Both the position numbers and the translations under genes were made by a program. Source: Amanita rubescens (Eukaryota > Basidiomycota > Agaricomycetes > Agaricales > Amanitaceae). From it: 64,000 nucleotides of DNA. The notes below the pieces were generated by a model. The model was not told the DNA's origin. It made no database searches and saw nothing but the letters and a program-made list of their open reading frames with translations. Location: positions 1,603,398 through 1,667,397 of the forward strand of contig WION01000001.1 of assembly GCA_015039365.1 (NCBI GenBank), given 5' to 3'. Below are positions 46,909 through 58,400 of the stretch, one piece after another; the first letter of the stretch is position 1, and every line of letters starts with the position of its first letter.

Positions 46909-47677
46909 ATGACACTTCTTAGGATCCGTTTGCACTCGTTTCCCTTCTCTCGAGGTTTTGCGCACAGGGCTCAGCCATCCGCTATTTACCTAGATCCTTT
47001 ACGTCGTAATGACCTCTCAGTCTCAACATCACCAGAGGTGCTGACCGCTGAACAACAACGAACACTTGACAGTGCCATTCGAGTCGACCAGGCGGGTGAA
47101 GTGGCGGCTAACTGGATCTATAAAGGACAGTTCCATGTTTTACGTAGAGATCAGATAACTGGACCTCTGATCCAGGTCGGTTCCCAGTCCTATTTCCAAA
47201 CTAACATTGTTCAACCGTTCACAGGAAATGTGGGACCAGGAGAAGAAACATCTTGAAGTGATGGATAAAATACAACTGCAACATGAAATAAGGCCAACCA
47301 TCTTATTAGAAGTTGCAAAAATCGCCGGTTTTGGCCTCGGTGCTGCTACGGCTCTAATGGGCAGGGAGGCTGCTATGGCATGCACCGAGGCTGTTGAAAC
47401 GGTCATTGGAGAGCATTATGATGAGTATGTAGAAGTCATTATCCTGCTACTTTATTAACATTCTTCCAGCCAATTGCGAGAGATGGATGGTCTGCCCGCG
47501 AATCATCCTAGCGTCGCGTTGCTTAAAGCGGTCGTGCAGGAATTTAGGGATGATGAACTGGAACACCTCAATATCGCTGTCGACAACCATTCGCAGCGTG
47601 CACCTGCCCATGCTCTCCTAAGTAGTATTGTTGGTGCGGGGTGTAAGATCGCCATAGAACTATGCAAACGTATTTGA
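46909..47677 (+). CDS. COQ7: 5-demethoxyubiquinone hydroxylase Coq7
   Basis: Coq7 is the di-iron mono-oxygenase of ubiquinone synthesis at the mitochondrial inner membrane. A basic presequence ([20 protein letters not shown]) precedes the family core [18 protein letters not shown]. The iron-ligand motifs are present: [21 protein letters not shown] and [13 protein letters not shown]. Other conserved sequence is [24 protein letters not shown]. It ends IAIELCKRI. Two introns occur (the first is 48 nt). About 223 residues. Confidence 0.95.
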
Positions 47678-47712
47678 ATTGGAACATGGCATGAATCTAT
47701 ACCAAGGACTTC

Positions 47713-48153
47713 TCATGTTTGTTTCTGAATCAACGATTCCCCTTTACGTCTTGCTATCCAATCCCATCTATGCTGTGCCGCGTGTGAGCGTCGATGCGAG
47801 CAAAAAGATGAAGAGGTCGTACGTAGCCGGCGCTGGAGAGGTAGTAAAAAATCCCAGGAACTACGACGAAACCTAACATAGCAGTGCGAACGGTTGTCTT
47901 TGTCCATCTGAAATTTTTGTATGCTTCTTCGCGCTAGATGGTGCGAATGTATTAAAGCGACACGCAAGATATATGCTTCGAGAGACGTACCATACGGTTG
48001 AACCGCTCGATGGCGGGATCTACCTGGAGAAAAAATAGTTAGTGGCGCATACTGGCCGTAATGGACGCACAAACCTTGACGGCGCCTAGAAAAAGAGTAC
48101 TGAGAACATTAAATAGCGGGGCAGAAAGAGCGGAACATACCGTGTGCACCCAT
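47713..48153 (-). CDS. Complex I NDUFB4/B15-like small membrane subunit
   Basis: The five small exons join to 75 residues: MGAHGAVKVDPAIERFNRM, REEAYKNFRWTKTTVRTAMLGFVVVPGIFYYLSSAGY, and HRWDWIARRKGESLIQKQT. A single membrane helix and the AYK.FRWT sequence match fungal NADH dehydrogenase B15/NDUFB4-type accessory subunits. The last intron (53 nt) is needed; without it the frame ends HSIDGIG. The stop is 35 bp from that of convergent COQ7. The assignment is from memory of the family. Confidence 0.75.
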
Positions 48154-48228
48154 GAGAGAGGTTGAGAGAGGTGATTGTTTGGCTTTTTGTTTGTCGCACC
48201 TTGGCTTCTGACTTCCATCTTCGTTCTA
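48154..48228. promoter_or_regulatory. Divergent promoter, NDUFB4-like / RBM5-like
   Basis: A 75-bp gap between opposing start codons. No TATA box or E-box is seen. Confidence 0.4.
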
Positions 48229-51021
48229 ATGACACACAACCGTGAGTGGGACAGAGGAAAGGATTCCTGGCCTGAGTCCTCTCCCTGGCCAGGCCCCGAC
48301 TCCAGGCTTAACATTCGTGCAAGAGAAGACGATCTTCAGGCAGAAGGGAAACGCAGGAAGTTCAATAATGGAGTGCGTATCACCCTCATCTTGCCAAGGA
48401 ATCTCATCCATTCTTTTCTTTTTTTCTAGACGTACGGATACGAGGCTTTGCAAAATGCTGAAGATGTCGGAAATGACAAGCCAGGACATTTGCGGCAAGG
48501 CGACCACCAAGACTATGGGCATGATGACCGTTCTCGTGCCCCTGGGGGCGGTGGTGGCTTTAAGAAGCGTTTGACGCCTTCGGAGCCCAGTCCTCACGTC
48601 ATTTTCCTTGGATTAGATCCAGATTTTACCGAGGCCGATGTCTGTCGACTGTTTAGTTTCTACGTTGCGTATAATCCATGACTGAAGCCACTTCCTACCT
48701 CCAGCTTCAGGCGTATCTCTCATCCTATGGCTGTAACATCGAGACTGTGACGATTATTCGTGAAAGATCATCAGGCACTTGCACATTTGTATCTGCTTTT
48801 GCATACACATTGACGTCTTTCGCCGTTGGATTTACAAGGTACCTCGAAAGGCTTTGGATTCGCGCAATTCACAAGTACGGATCACGCTCGCGCCTTCGTC
48901 GACCCGCTATTCCCTTTTATTCAAGTACCTCCGCCAGCCTCCCACGGCGCGAGTGCGACAGCCGCATTTTACAAGGCATTGGAAACCGGTGCCCCTCACA
49001 ACGGTCGCAGGGTCAAAATTGATTACTCACAAAGCGCCTCGCCGCACGACAAGAACCGCTTTAATAAAGGGAACTTGAACGACGGGACTCGTGACATTGG
49101 CAATACCCAATCGCCTATATTACTCTTTCGCGGATTAGACCCTCTGTCTGGGCCTCAAGCCATCTATCAAGCTATGTTGTATTCTTCTGGACCTGGCAGA
49201 CCAGGACCCAAGGGTATGCGGCGGATAATATTAATCAAAGACAAGGTTACGATGGCTAGTTACGGTTTTGCGTTTGTAGAATTCGTTGATGTTCAGGTAT
49301 CGTAACTTTCCCCGTGTCGCACGTGAAAGCCTTTCAAATCCATCAACTCATAGTCCGCATCTGCCGTGCTCGCCGCAACGATGTCTCCGCAAATTCACCC
49401 TAACGGATTTCGCATTTCAGACAAACCTGTAGCAGCATCATTTGCTCATCCTTACTCCTTCCAACCTGTCACCGATTTCATTCAACGCGATGAAGCGTGT
49501 TTGAAATCGACTAGTAGCCTAGGCGGTTCGGAAGGCTTGTGGGTCCGATATTGGGACGAGAATTCTACTTGTGCTGTCTTGGAATTCAAGGTTGAGGAGC
49601 CTGTGTCAACAGGACCGCCACAGAAAGAGAAAAAGGAGAGAAAGAAGAAAGGTGCATCTTTCAGCCGTGTTCACTGGTTTCGAAACTAAATGGCCTGTCA
49701 GTCGAAATAGATGCGCGTGCCAAACAAGTTCTTATCGCACCATCAGCATTACCTGTCTCTGACAAACCCGTCACTTTGAATTTTAGTAAATCGACTGCCA
49801 AAGGTGAAAGCTGGTGCCTAGTTCTGAAAATTATGTATTAATCAATTTTACAGCCAGTCATCTTCGACCGTTAGCTCCAGGGATATCCATGGATGATGAA
49901 GCAAACGCAATGGATGACTCTGCTGGTGAAGAGGGCAACATGGAATCTAACAAGAGTGCGTCCCATAGCATATTGTAGTTCCGCTGGTCATTTACTTCCT
50001 TCGATAGCGGTGGCCGCGAAAAAGGTCGCACCTTCGATTGCAAGCAGGAAGGTATGTGCCCAAGAAAAACATATGGCCATAGATTGAGTCTTGCTAGACG
50101 GTTGATAATATCCAGAAATGGAATCAAGTTCAGGGAGAACTTGCCAAGGGACCGGCATCTGGGATGCAGGTGATGTTATGCTAGACTTTGGATATCCAAG
50201 TTGTTTACCGTAATAATAGCAGATAACCTCAGGCCCTTCTGCAAAAGAGGGGCCCGAATCGGAGACTGAATTCGACTTCGCAGATGTAGATGCGCTGATG
50301 TGCTTCTTGTGCGCGAGGCAGTTCAAGTCAATCGAACAACTCAAGCGCCACAATAAGGAATCCGGCTTACACAAGGTTTGACTTCATGCCGTGATGAAGC
50401 TATCCTAAGTTACTGACCAGCAGTACTAGAAAAACTACATGGATCCTAATTTAAGAGATGTAGCTCGACAGAAAGCAGTTGCGCGGAAGGCAGCAGGCTC
50501 GCAACAACAGCAACCAAAGTACCGTGATAGAGCATCTGAACGTCGCATCCTGTTCAACCAACCCGAAACACCAATGCCGGACAAGGACAGCAAGGTTCTG
50601 GGGAAAAAACGTAACTCCGAAGGGCCACCTTCGCCGCCACATCCTGTGGATCTGGGAAAGGATGAAAACAACGTTGGGAATAAATTACTGAAGCTGATGG
50701 GTTGGAAGGAGGGCCAGGGCCTAGGTACCGAGGGTGAAGGAAGAGTTGATCCCATGTACGTTCCTGGGATGTCAACGAACCGTGCTTGATTATCATCGAC
50801 AGCCATACTGCAATCTACGCGCAAGGCGTTGGGCTAGGCGCTAGCAAAGGTAAAGAAGTTGGAAAATATGCCGAAGGCTACTCTGGATACGTCCACATGG
50901 CACAGGACGCGGTAAGTGACCGTTTGCGCCGAGGACGAGGAAACACGACCTGGCTGCAGAATGGAACTGAAAGAATTGTCCGCAGGCTCGTGAACGATAT
51001 GGAAGCCAGGATCGCACCTAG
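48229..51021 (+). CDS. RBM5/RBM10-like splicing regulator: RRM, zinc finger, G-patch
   Basis: The N-terminus MTHNREWDRGKDSWPESSP is charged. It is followed by RRM1 (PHVIFLGLDPDFTEAD, SYGCNIETVTIIRE, TSKGFGFAQF) and RRM2 (SPILLFRGLDPLSG, YGFAFVEFVDVQ). A C2H2-like finger (CFLCARQFKSIEQLKRHNKE) and a G-patch (NKLLKLMGWKEGQGLGTEGEG, GVGLGASKGKE) come last. This order is that of RBM5/RBM10, which regulate splice-site choice. The intron inside RRM1 (48775-48838) has a GC donor and an AG acceptor. The final splice yields ARERYGSQDRT before TAG at 51019-51021. About 735 residues. Confidence 0.85.
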
Positions 51022-51314
51022 CAGCTTTCGACCCTTCATAACGCTTTCATTGACTTTGCTGATTTTACATCGATCAATAACATATCACAACTATGCGTTA
51101 CGCTATAGGAATATAAAGTACACTTGTTTTGCGTGCTCATCTCCTTTTCCGTGATTGATGAGATTCTTCTCCGGTGCCACGGTATCTTTAAGCATCCGGC
51201 TGATGATAAACTCTGCTTGCTTGATCTACTCCATCGACCTCCGCGGCTACCTGGAACGAAGATTGGGTTGTAATTTGAAATTGTCGCACCGTGGTTCTGT
51301 GATCTTCCTGTTGG

Positions 51315-52664
51315 TCATATGGATAGTGATAGTGCATCTGAATGGGAGTATCGAATCTCTTGGTTCTGGCGGCCAGGTATGACTACGCGCATATAGTCGA
51401 ATGCCACTTCAGCTTGCCTTCCAGAGCCCCATGCGTGTGATGCTTGGTTTTGGATCTCAGAAAGAATAAGCCAATTCCTGTGGTTTGCATCTTCACTGCG
51501 TCCAGGGAACCTAGTACCAACATGATTTAACACTAGTCTTCGTGCACCAACCACGTTGGCGAAGGTTCCAGCCATAGCGGGTGAGGAATGCCCTCGACTG
51601 ATTGTCTTTGACAGTACTTCTCCAGCATTCCGCCGACCGAGCTTTGCATCGATATGATGGGGGATATGCGCATCAGTGGCTTCATGTATTAGAAGAGATG
51701 GGGAGGGGTTGATGCAGAGTGGAATGATTGTGTCAGGATTAGAGGTATCGCCCAAAATAACGATTTTCCGGTGCGGATCAGAACTTTCACGAAACACATA
51801 ACCGATACAGGGATCTATGGCGCGACCATCAGCGATACAGAATTTACGAATTTCTGAACTACCTCTGTGATAAATAGGTCCAGCATCGACGATTACATCT
51901 CCATGTCGTCCTTGGCCTGAAGTTATCCCGCGCCAAAAGTTATCCTCCCCGGCATATATGTCGCGTCCGCATTCCTCGCTCGAATGTCTAATGTTCCAAT
52001 CATGGAAACCGGTATTATGTCCTGGATGTTGCGAAGAATCGGAATCCTCCATTTGTGAGAACGGGGAATCATCGCATGGAGTGACGTGGTCATGCCGGTT
52101 TAAGAGTTCGTGTACGACGTATTTGTCTGCCGTATGGGTAGCAGTCATTTTGAAATTCTGACGGACAAAAGAACGTAACCCAGCGGGGCCGTAGATTTCC
52201 ACCTTGAACGACATATCAGATCACGTCAACAATCTTGCAATGACACAAACCGTGCAGCGTGGCGGGAGATCGTCCTGAGGCATCTGCCCGACGCTAGGAG
52301 GATGTAGTACGTTCCGTAGGAGCGTAATGATACCCATAACATGGTCGGCTAAGAAGGGCTTAATGGAATTCCGCCTTTGCAGAAAAGAAGGATACCATGC
52401 ATATGGGTTATGAAAAGTTTCGTAATTTTGCTCGCCCTGACGAGTGGATGCCCATATGGCTGGAAGAGGAACTGCCTAGTGGTCCCTTCGGCACAATCGA
52501 CCACTGAAGAGAGATTAGCGAAGTGGAAATGGGGTGCAAGACGTAGTACTCCATAAGGAACCGTCATTGAGCAAGTCGCACACGAGAGAAGAACAATTGC
52601 GCGGTCTCGTTGGGCCGCCACCGCTGGAAGTACCGAGGAAAGTGATGGCCATATCGTGACGCAT
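51315..52664 (-). CDS. Short-form tRNase Z (ELAC1-type metallo-beta-lactamase)
   Basis: tRNase Z cleaves the 3' trailer of pre-tRNAs. The start is MRHDMAITFLGTSSGGGPTRPRN, the typical opening. The metal-binding HxHxDH occurs as THMHADHVMG across a 47-nt intron. Other conserved sites are DCAEGTTRQ, YVFRESSDPHRKIVILGDTSNPD and LIHEATDAHI. The H of SRGHSSPAMAGTFANVVGARRLVLNH follows. A long insertion around residues 185-240 is hydrophilic. Three introns fit. The C-terminus after PGRQN is not family-like, so the exact end is uncertain. Internal ATG at 52652 is an alternative start. Confidence 0.88.
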
Positions 52665-52753
52665 GACTGACGGGCGGCGGAACGGACGAAGGCGAGGAAA
52701 ACTGAGTTTCATGCACGTGAGAGCTAAGATCGTGGCTGACGTTCACTCCTTCC

Positions 52754-54199
52754 ATGGCCACCGCAAATTCTTTTCAGATGCCCAAGGTCTTTATAATTCC
52801 ACCAGAAGAAGACCATTCACCCTCTTGGTGCTATTTTGACGCGGCAAAACGCGGTCTCAACCGTTTCTCTCAAGTTGATTCATTTGATTCCGCCGCGCTC
52901 TTCTCCTTTGGTGCAAATAATTCTGCCGCGTCAAAGAACGGCTCGTCTGACAACGTCGTCCTGGGCGCGCTTGACCATCATGCGAGCATCTGCGTCGAAA
53001 ATGATATAAATTATGACTGCGAAGCCGAGCTGCTCTTTGAAGAAGGTTGGGACTTCAGTGACCAATCGTTGCAAGGATCACATGTTCCCCAATGTGCTCT
53101 GCCGTATGGTTATGAGGAGCCTGGGCATGATTCAGATATCACAGAAGTGATCAAGATTGGACGTCGTGGTCGTGGCGAGGAAGAGTTGGGACCGACCGAC
53201 CGATCAACCAGCGTTATACGGTCGAAAACTCTGAAATCCCGTGCATCCAGAGTTTTTCACTCATTGAAGAAGGTTGGGAGACGGAAATCTTTCAAATTGC
53301 CTCCAGTACGAGACAACGTCATGGCACCCCAGGCCAACTTCGCGTCTGCATCGCTATCGGAGATCTCACAGACGAAAATCTTTGATGCCTCACAAGCACT
53401 GACATTGCCTGGGCGAAGCTCCATTTTGGCATCCCAACTTTTCATGCCGCCCTCTGGGTTCAGATCACGGTCGTCGTTTTCACATGCAGAAGAGCGTGTC
53501 AATTCATTGGTCCCCCATCCCAACCCCCCGCCAGCGTTTTCCGAGAGTCCAAAGGCAAGAGCCTCACTCTCCTCTCAGGACAGCGCCCATAGTGATAAGC
53601 CAACTCTTGCATCCCGTGCGGCTTCTCCAAGCCCTTCATTCCTGAATAAAAGACATTTTTCAAAGATAAACATTCAAAAATTGTTCTCTTTTACTACGAC
53701 TTCCTCCTCAGTCAGCACTACTTCTTCAACCATATCAGGTGGTTTGACCCTATCCAGCAACAACGACACTGTCCCAACACCACCTTTACCCCCTTCCTGC
53801 TCAGATCAAGAGCAGGGCACCGACTGCGTCGAGGGCGTGGACCGAATAGTATCCCACAGCATGGGTATTGCAGCTGATTCCCGGCTTTCGGGCAGGACCG
53901 ATTCACATGCTAAGGTTGACATAGAACAAAAGCAACACAACAATCTTGCATGCAACGAACTCAATTCATTTTCCACAGAGCTTACCCTCGGCTTGGGTTC
54001 TGACCTGGATCTTGAGCTTGGCCTAGAGTTAGGGCTGCCATCTACAATATGTAAAGAGAATGACGCCTCGCCGCGCGGACCGCGTTGGGACTCTAGCAGG
54101 GAAACCGAGAGGAAAAGGTCACTGGATGACATTAATTTCGAAATGCGTCTTGACTCTCTGCGTTTCGACGAACTATCTTTTGATGTCGGCAAGTTTTGA
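52754..54199 (+). CDS. Uncharacterised Ser-rich protein, intronless, 481 residues
   Basis: I do not recognise this protein. It is one uninterrupted exon, which is unusual here. The start MATANSFQMPKVFIIPPEED has the basic context usual for a start codon. A basic SRASRVFHSLKKVGRRKSFKL segment lies about residues 160-180. Long Ser/Thr-rich, probably disordered stretches follow. The C-terminus has a repeated acidic-Leu/Gly LGLGSDLDLELGLELGLP and ends FDELSFDVGKF. No membrane segment is seen. It may be a phosphorylated scaffold or regulator; that is speculation. The gene is 89 bp from the divergent tRNase Z. Confidence 0.7.
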   Translation: MATANSFQMPKVFIIPPEEDHSPSWCYFDAAKRGLNRFSQVDSFDSAALFSFGANNSAASKNGSSDNVVLGALDHHASICVENDINYDCEAELLFEEGWDFSDQSLQGSHVPQCALPYGYEEPGHDSDITEVIKIGRRGRGEEELGPTDRSTSVIRSKTLKSRASRVFHSLKKVGRRKSFKLPPVRDNVMAPQANFASASLSEISQTKIFDASQALTLPGRSSILASQLFMPPSGFRSRSSFSHAEERVNSLVPHPNPPPAFSESPKARASLSSQDSAHSDKPTLASRAASPSPSFLNKRHFSKINIQKLFSFTTTSSSVSTTSSTISGGLTLSSNNDTVPTPPLPPSCSDQEQGTDCVEGVDRIVSHSMGIAADSRLSGRTDSHAKVDIEQKQHNNLACNELNSFSTELTLGLGSDLDLELGLELGLPSTICKENDASPRGPRWDSSRETERKRSLDDINFEMRLDSLRFDELSFDVGKF

Positions 54200-54429
54200 G
54201 TCCATCTTATTTCCACTTTTTCTTTGCAGCAGGTTGCCTTCATTGTCACTTCTTATACATTGGAAATAATTCCGCGGACTTACGAACGCATAATGCCATT
54301 CATTTCAATTTCGTTCACATAATTTTTTTAAAAACTCATTCTGGATCCACTGCATTTGTACATCATAATATATCAGCAAAGGCGCAATGGGCACAGCTAT
54401 AGCAAACATAGACCTCTTATGTTCAGAAT
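54200..54429. other. Convergent interval downstream of the intronless gene
   Basis: 230 bp with no gene, AT-rich. Contains the two 3' UTRs. Confidence 0.4.
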
Positions 54430-55075
54430 TCATAGGGTTTGGTCAATGCGTGAGTTAACCCACAGGGCCTAAACCACCATATGTGATCAGAACAGGTAGG
54501 AACTGGTAACACCGCCCGCTTACAATCGTACTAAAAGTCTCTTCTCCTGTATCAGTACGAACGTGTTGCACACCTGTACCTGCGCGAACGCTTGGACTAT
54601 TGACAACACTGGCCAATTGGCCCAACAGCCCCTGATCCACCCCATAACTCTCGACAAGGGATGCGAGACTTGAAGGTGAAGTTGCATTTTTCCTTCTATC
54701 GAGAAGTTCATGTAACCTGTGCACAGGAAGCGCGAGTACAGACTGCTCCATTGATAGATTAGGGACACGACTTTCGAAGACCGTTTGTTCGGGGCTATGT
54801 GGTGATTTCTGCATTTCTACGTCTTAATCAACACGTGAATTGTAAGGTGATAGAAGACATGCCAAGGCAGAACGTATGTCATGATGGTATACATGAACTG
54901 GTCCAAGACGTTTGATATTGGCAATGAAATGAGCATCCTGGTCATCGTGTGCAACGGAGCGGCTGTTGCCTGTTATGGGATCCACGGCCGATGAAGATGG
55001 TTGACGAGGTTTAGGTGTACCAACCGCAGATGGTTTAACTGCCCGGCGCACAATTTGCGACGAGGCGGAGCCCAT
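54430..55075 (-). CDS. Uncharacterised conserved fungal protein with N-terminal Gly-Ser
   Basis: Three exons join into about 178 residues: MGSASSQIVRRAVKP; DAHFIANIKRLGPVHVYHHDI; QMQKSPHSPEQTVFESRV; RLHELLDRRKNATSPSSLASLVESYGVDQGLLGQLASVV; and, after a splice, ETFSTIALWVNSRID. MGSASS is a possible N-myristoylation start. The ELLDxRK-LVxxYGVD-LLxQLAxxVN pattern looks like a conserved helix-turn-helix. I recall similar sequence in other fungi without a named function. The last intron (55 nt) is inferred because it creates the ALWVNSR end. Confidence 0.6.
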
Positions 55076-55453
55076 AATGTCAACCGGTCACGCACTCGAG
55101 AGAACGGGTATGTCACAACATTGAAGCTAAGATATAGTCCATCTAAATTGCTGTATTTCAAGCAAGCACTCGAATAGTCGAGACTGTTATACATTGCACA
55201 TACGGAGGCTAACGGTAGCAATAAAAATTATCAGGAAGGCACCCCATTAATGATGCCTCATTCGCGTTGCAAAAACGTTGAAAGTCAGCGGTACAACATG
55301 CAAACAAGGGTATCAAAAAAATTGTTGGTGTAAGTGTAACCAAGTATAAGCCAAGCTGTAGATGTGAGAGACCACAGTAAATGGGTGCAATGTATGGATG
55401 ACACACAATGTGTCGGAAGGGGAAAACAATAACATGAATTGGACGTAGAAGGC
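55076..55453. other. Gap between two minus-strand genes
   Basis: 378 bp without a recognisable gene. Several short ORFs here show no coding character. Confidence 0.4.
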
Positions 55454-58400
55454 TTACGCAGGGTAAGATCCTATGTTAGAAGGATTCTGTTGATATGGCG
55501 AGTACACATATGGTTGATATAGATGGGGCGGGACTACTTGTGGTGCAACACCAAACGATGGCTGAGATTGGCCAATCCCGATGATACCACCAGTTTGCGA
55601 GATATTTGGGGATGGAGCACCATACGCGCTGTTCGCAATGCCAACGGCACCAGCTGTGGGTAGTGTTGCGGAGCGCCGGGCTGCGCTATGGGCATCGCCT
55701 GGTCGGGGATATGGATTATATGGGTCTGGGGGCGAATATGGTGTCGTAGTGGCATTATTAATTCGTCTATTAGTGCCATTGAATGTATTCTCAATTTGAA
55801 CTTGAGTTGGTCCTGCCTGCGGATTTTGACCCCCCATTTGTAGCGCCGCCATCATAGACGCTAAACCTTGGTCGTTTGACGGATATCCGGAGGGTAGTCC
55901 TGGAACTCCAAAGCTACTTTGGGGCTTATTTTTTCCTGTATTAGGCACGTTGTTCGCATACGTGGGTTGATAGTTGGGTACAGGTAATCCGACCTCCTCA
56001 ATAAGTCTGCGATATGCTTGTGTTGCTATAACTTTCAATTCGATTAAAACACGTTTTGTAGCCTCAATATACCCTTGTTTTTCTCGTTGATCAATAAACG
56101 TGCTGGTCAAAATTTTGTGGACGACCGCGACACCGTTGACTTGATCACCAAGAACGTCAGTGAGGACGTGGTCGCCAGGAGACGAAAAGAGTGCATCTAC
56201 GATGAGCTTCGAGGCGTTGGATTCTATTTTTTGATTGACGATGCGAAGGACGGTCAGGGATGCCAATTTATGAGTGCAAAGGTGAGATAAGTGAGGGGTG
56301 AATCGCGGTGCCAGAAGATTGTACCGCGACGGGAATCCAGATGTGTCCAGTAGCCATGTGAGCAATAGCGCGCCATTCGGGTTAGTTGCCAGAGGTATAG
56401 AGTTGAGAACGACTGCTGTAGCGACCCGGCGCTGCTGACTGGAACCGATATGAGGGCTCTCCAGGCACGCTCTCATACTCCGAGCACCAAAACGTCCCTG
56501 GGCGATTTCCCACATCCTGTCGACGATGGCGTCAAATATAAAATCGTTAGCTGGAGCACCGAAACGAAGGCAACATCTAAAGTGTATCAGTTGAATGCGA
56601 TGAAGAGTCAGACCCCAGACATACTGTACAACATAATTGCCGAATTGATCCAAAAGCAGCGGCGGCGCATACGGTCGCAAATTTTGAGCTATTAAAGAAA
56701 TCTCGTCTGGAGTGTTGACACATTCAATTATTTTTTGAGCTGCCCATGTACCATTTTTATGTATGCCAATCATTGCGAGATGAGGTGCAATACGCTCCAG
56801 CATGGAGAGTCTAGGATTGGCAGAACATTTCTCAAACAGTTTTTGCACCACCTTAGAGATAAATTAGCTGCTATCAGATCACTAGAAACAATCACCCTTA
56901 CAGTATTCCCGAGCCAGTCGGATGCAAGATCGACTATTTCGCTGTCCAGGAAATCTGCGGCAACTTGATCTACCTCTTCCGTTGACATACTTCCTGAATC
57001 AAGACGCTTACGAAGCTCCCGCAGCTTCGCCGCATCCCAACGTCGATTATGCGTCCTCTCAGAGACTAGAGGAATAGATGTATAATACATGGTAGGAGGT
57101 CGAAACTCTTTTTAAAAAAATCAGTTCAGCTAACAGGTAGATCAATTACGACGACTAACCGGCAAGTGCTTGGATATCAGCTTCAGCCTCAGTACTGTCG
57201 CCACATAATTCTCTCATGATCATTTGCTGTTCGGTAATGGACTGCTGCCAGCCGGGAGGCTTGGATAATCCATCTAATCCATATATAGTGTTGTGGACAC
57301 CTGAGCCAATCATGCTGAGTAACAGATTGGATCTGTAGTTCTCAACGGCACCACCAAGCACTTGTTGGTCGGCAGGAAGTGTGGAGGCCCCTTTGACGGT
57401 TCTGAGCGCGTGGATTGTAGCACCTACACTCAGATCTCCGACACCTTGGGGTACATTGGGAGTTTCTTCCGTCCCTGCTCCTGCCTCTTGGCTGCCCTTT
57501 ACAGGGACCTTGGCAAACCCTATGCGAATGGCACCGACATCACTCCCAAGTACGTCGCGACCATTTAAAGCCTTGCGAGCCCGAACAGCATCGTCGAGAC
57601 GTTCAAAATTGACTAGAAATCGATCAGGGACAAGATTGAAAGAATGCCGTTGTATCTACTCACTGAAACCACAGTTTTTATGAGTTAAAACTCGAGCTGA
57701 TTCAATAGGCCCATATGGGCTGAAGACGTTAAGTATCGTTGCAGGCGTAGTCGTAGACGGAATAGAGCCAATCCAAAGGGCGCGGGTAGGTGTAGATTGC
57801 AATTGAGCATCCATCGGATTTGAACTGCCGTTGGCACCCGAAGACTTGCTGGCAGCACCGTTGGGCGAAGTTGGGCTCGAACTAACAGGATTACCCTTTG
57901 CTGGAGCAATTGGTGCACTATCGGCTTTTCCAAACCCTATCCGAACTGTCTGCCCGTTCGGCATTCCAATATTGCCACCTAAGCGGTTGAGAACATCTTC
58001 CTTTGCCCTTATTGCGTCAGCTTGTTCTACGAAATTGACAAAGCCGCATTCCTGTGAAGATATGTAAGTACTGATAGTTAAAACTGACAATGATGGTACC
58101 TTTTCGGGTAAGAGTCGCAGACTCTCAATGGCTCCGTAAGGCGCAAAAACATGAATAAGCTGCTCCCGTGTTACTGCGCTATCCAGATTTCCTATCCATA
58201 ATGAACGTGTAGGGGTCTGAACCTGTGAAACTGGAATTTCCGACTTCGGAGATACAGAACGGTTCTGAGAAGCGGGGGCAACCAGATATGCAGATGCACC
58301 TCTACCGATTGGCATATCTGCTGTAGGGAAATGGACGTTTGAGGACGAGCTAGTACGAACAGACGGAGCTTTGTCGACTTTGAGAATCCCAGGTGGAGTT

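Noticed and set aside
50435..50824. Minus-strand ORF of 129 codons under the G-patch region of the RBM5-like gene
   Set aside because: Antisense shadow of well-supported exons on the plus strand.
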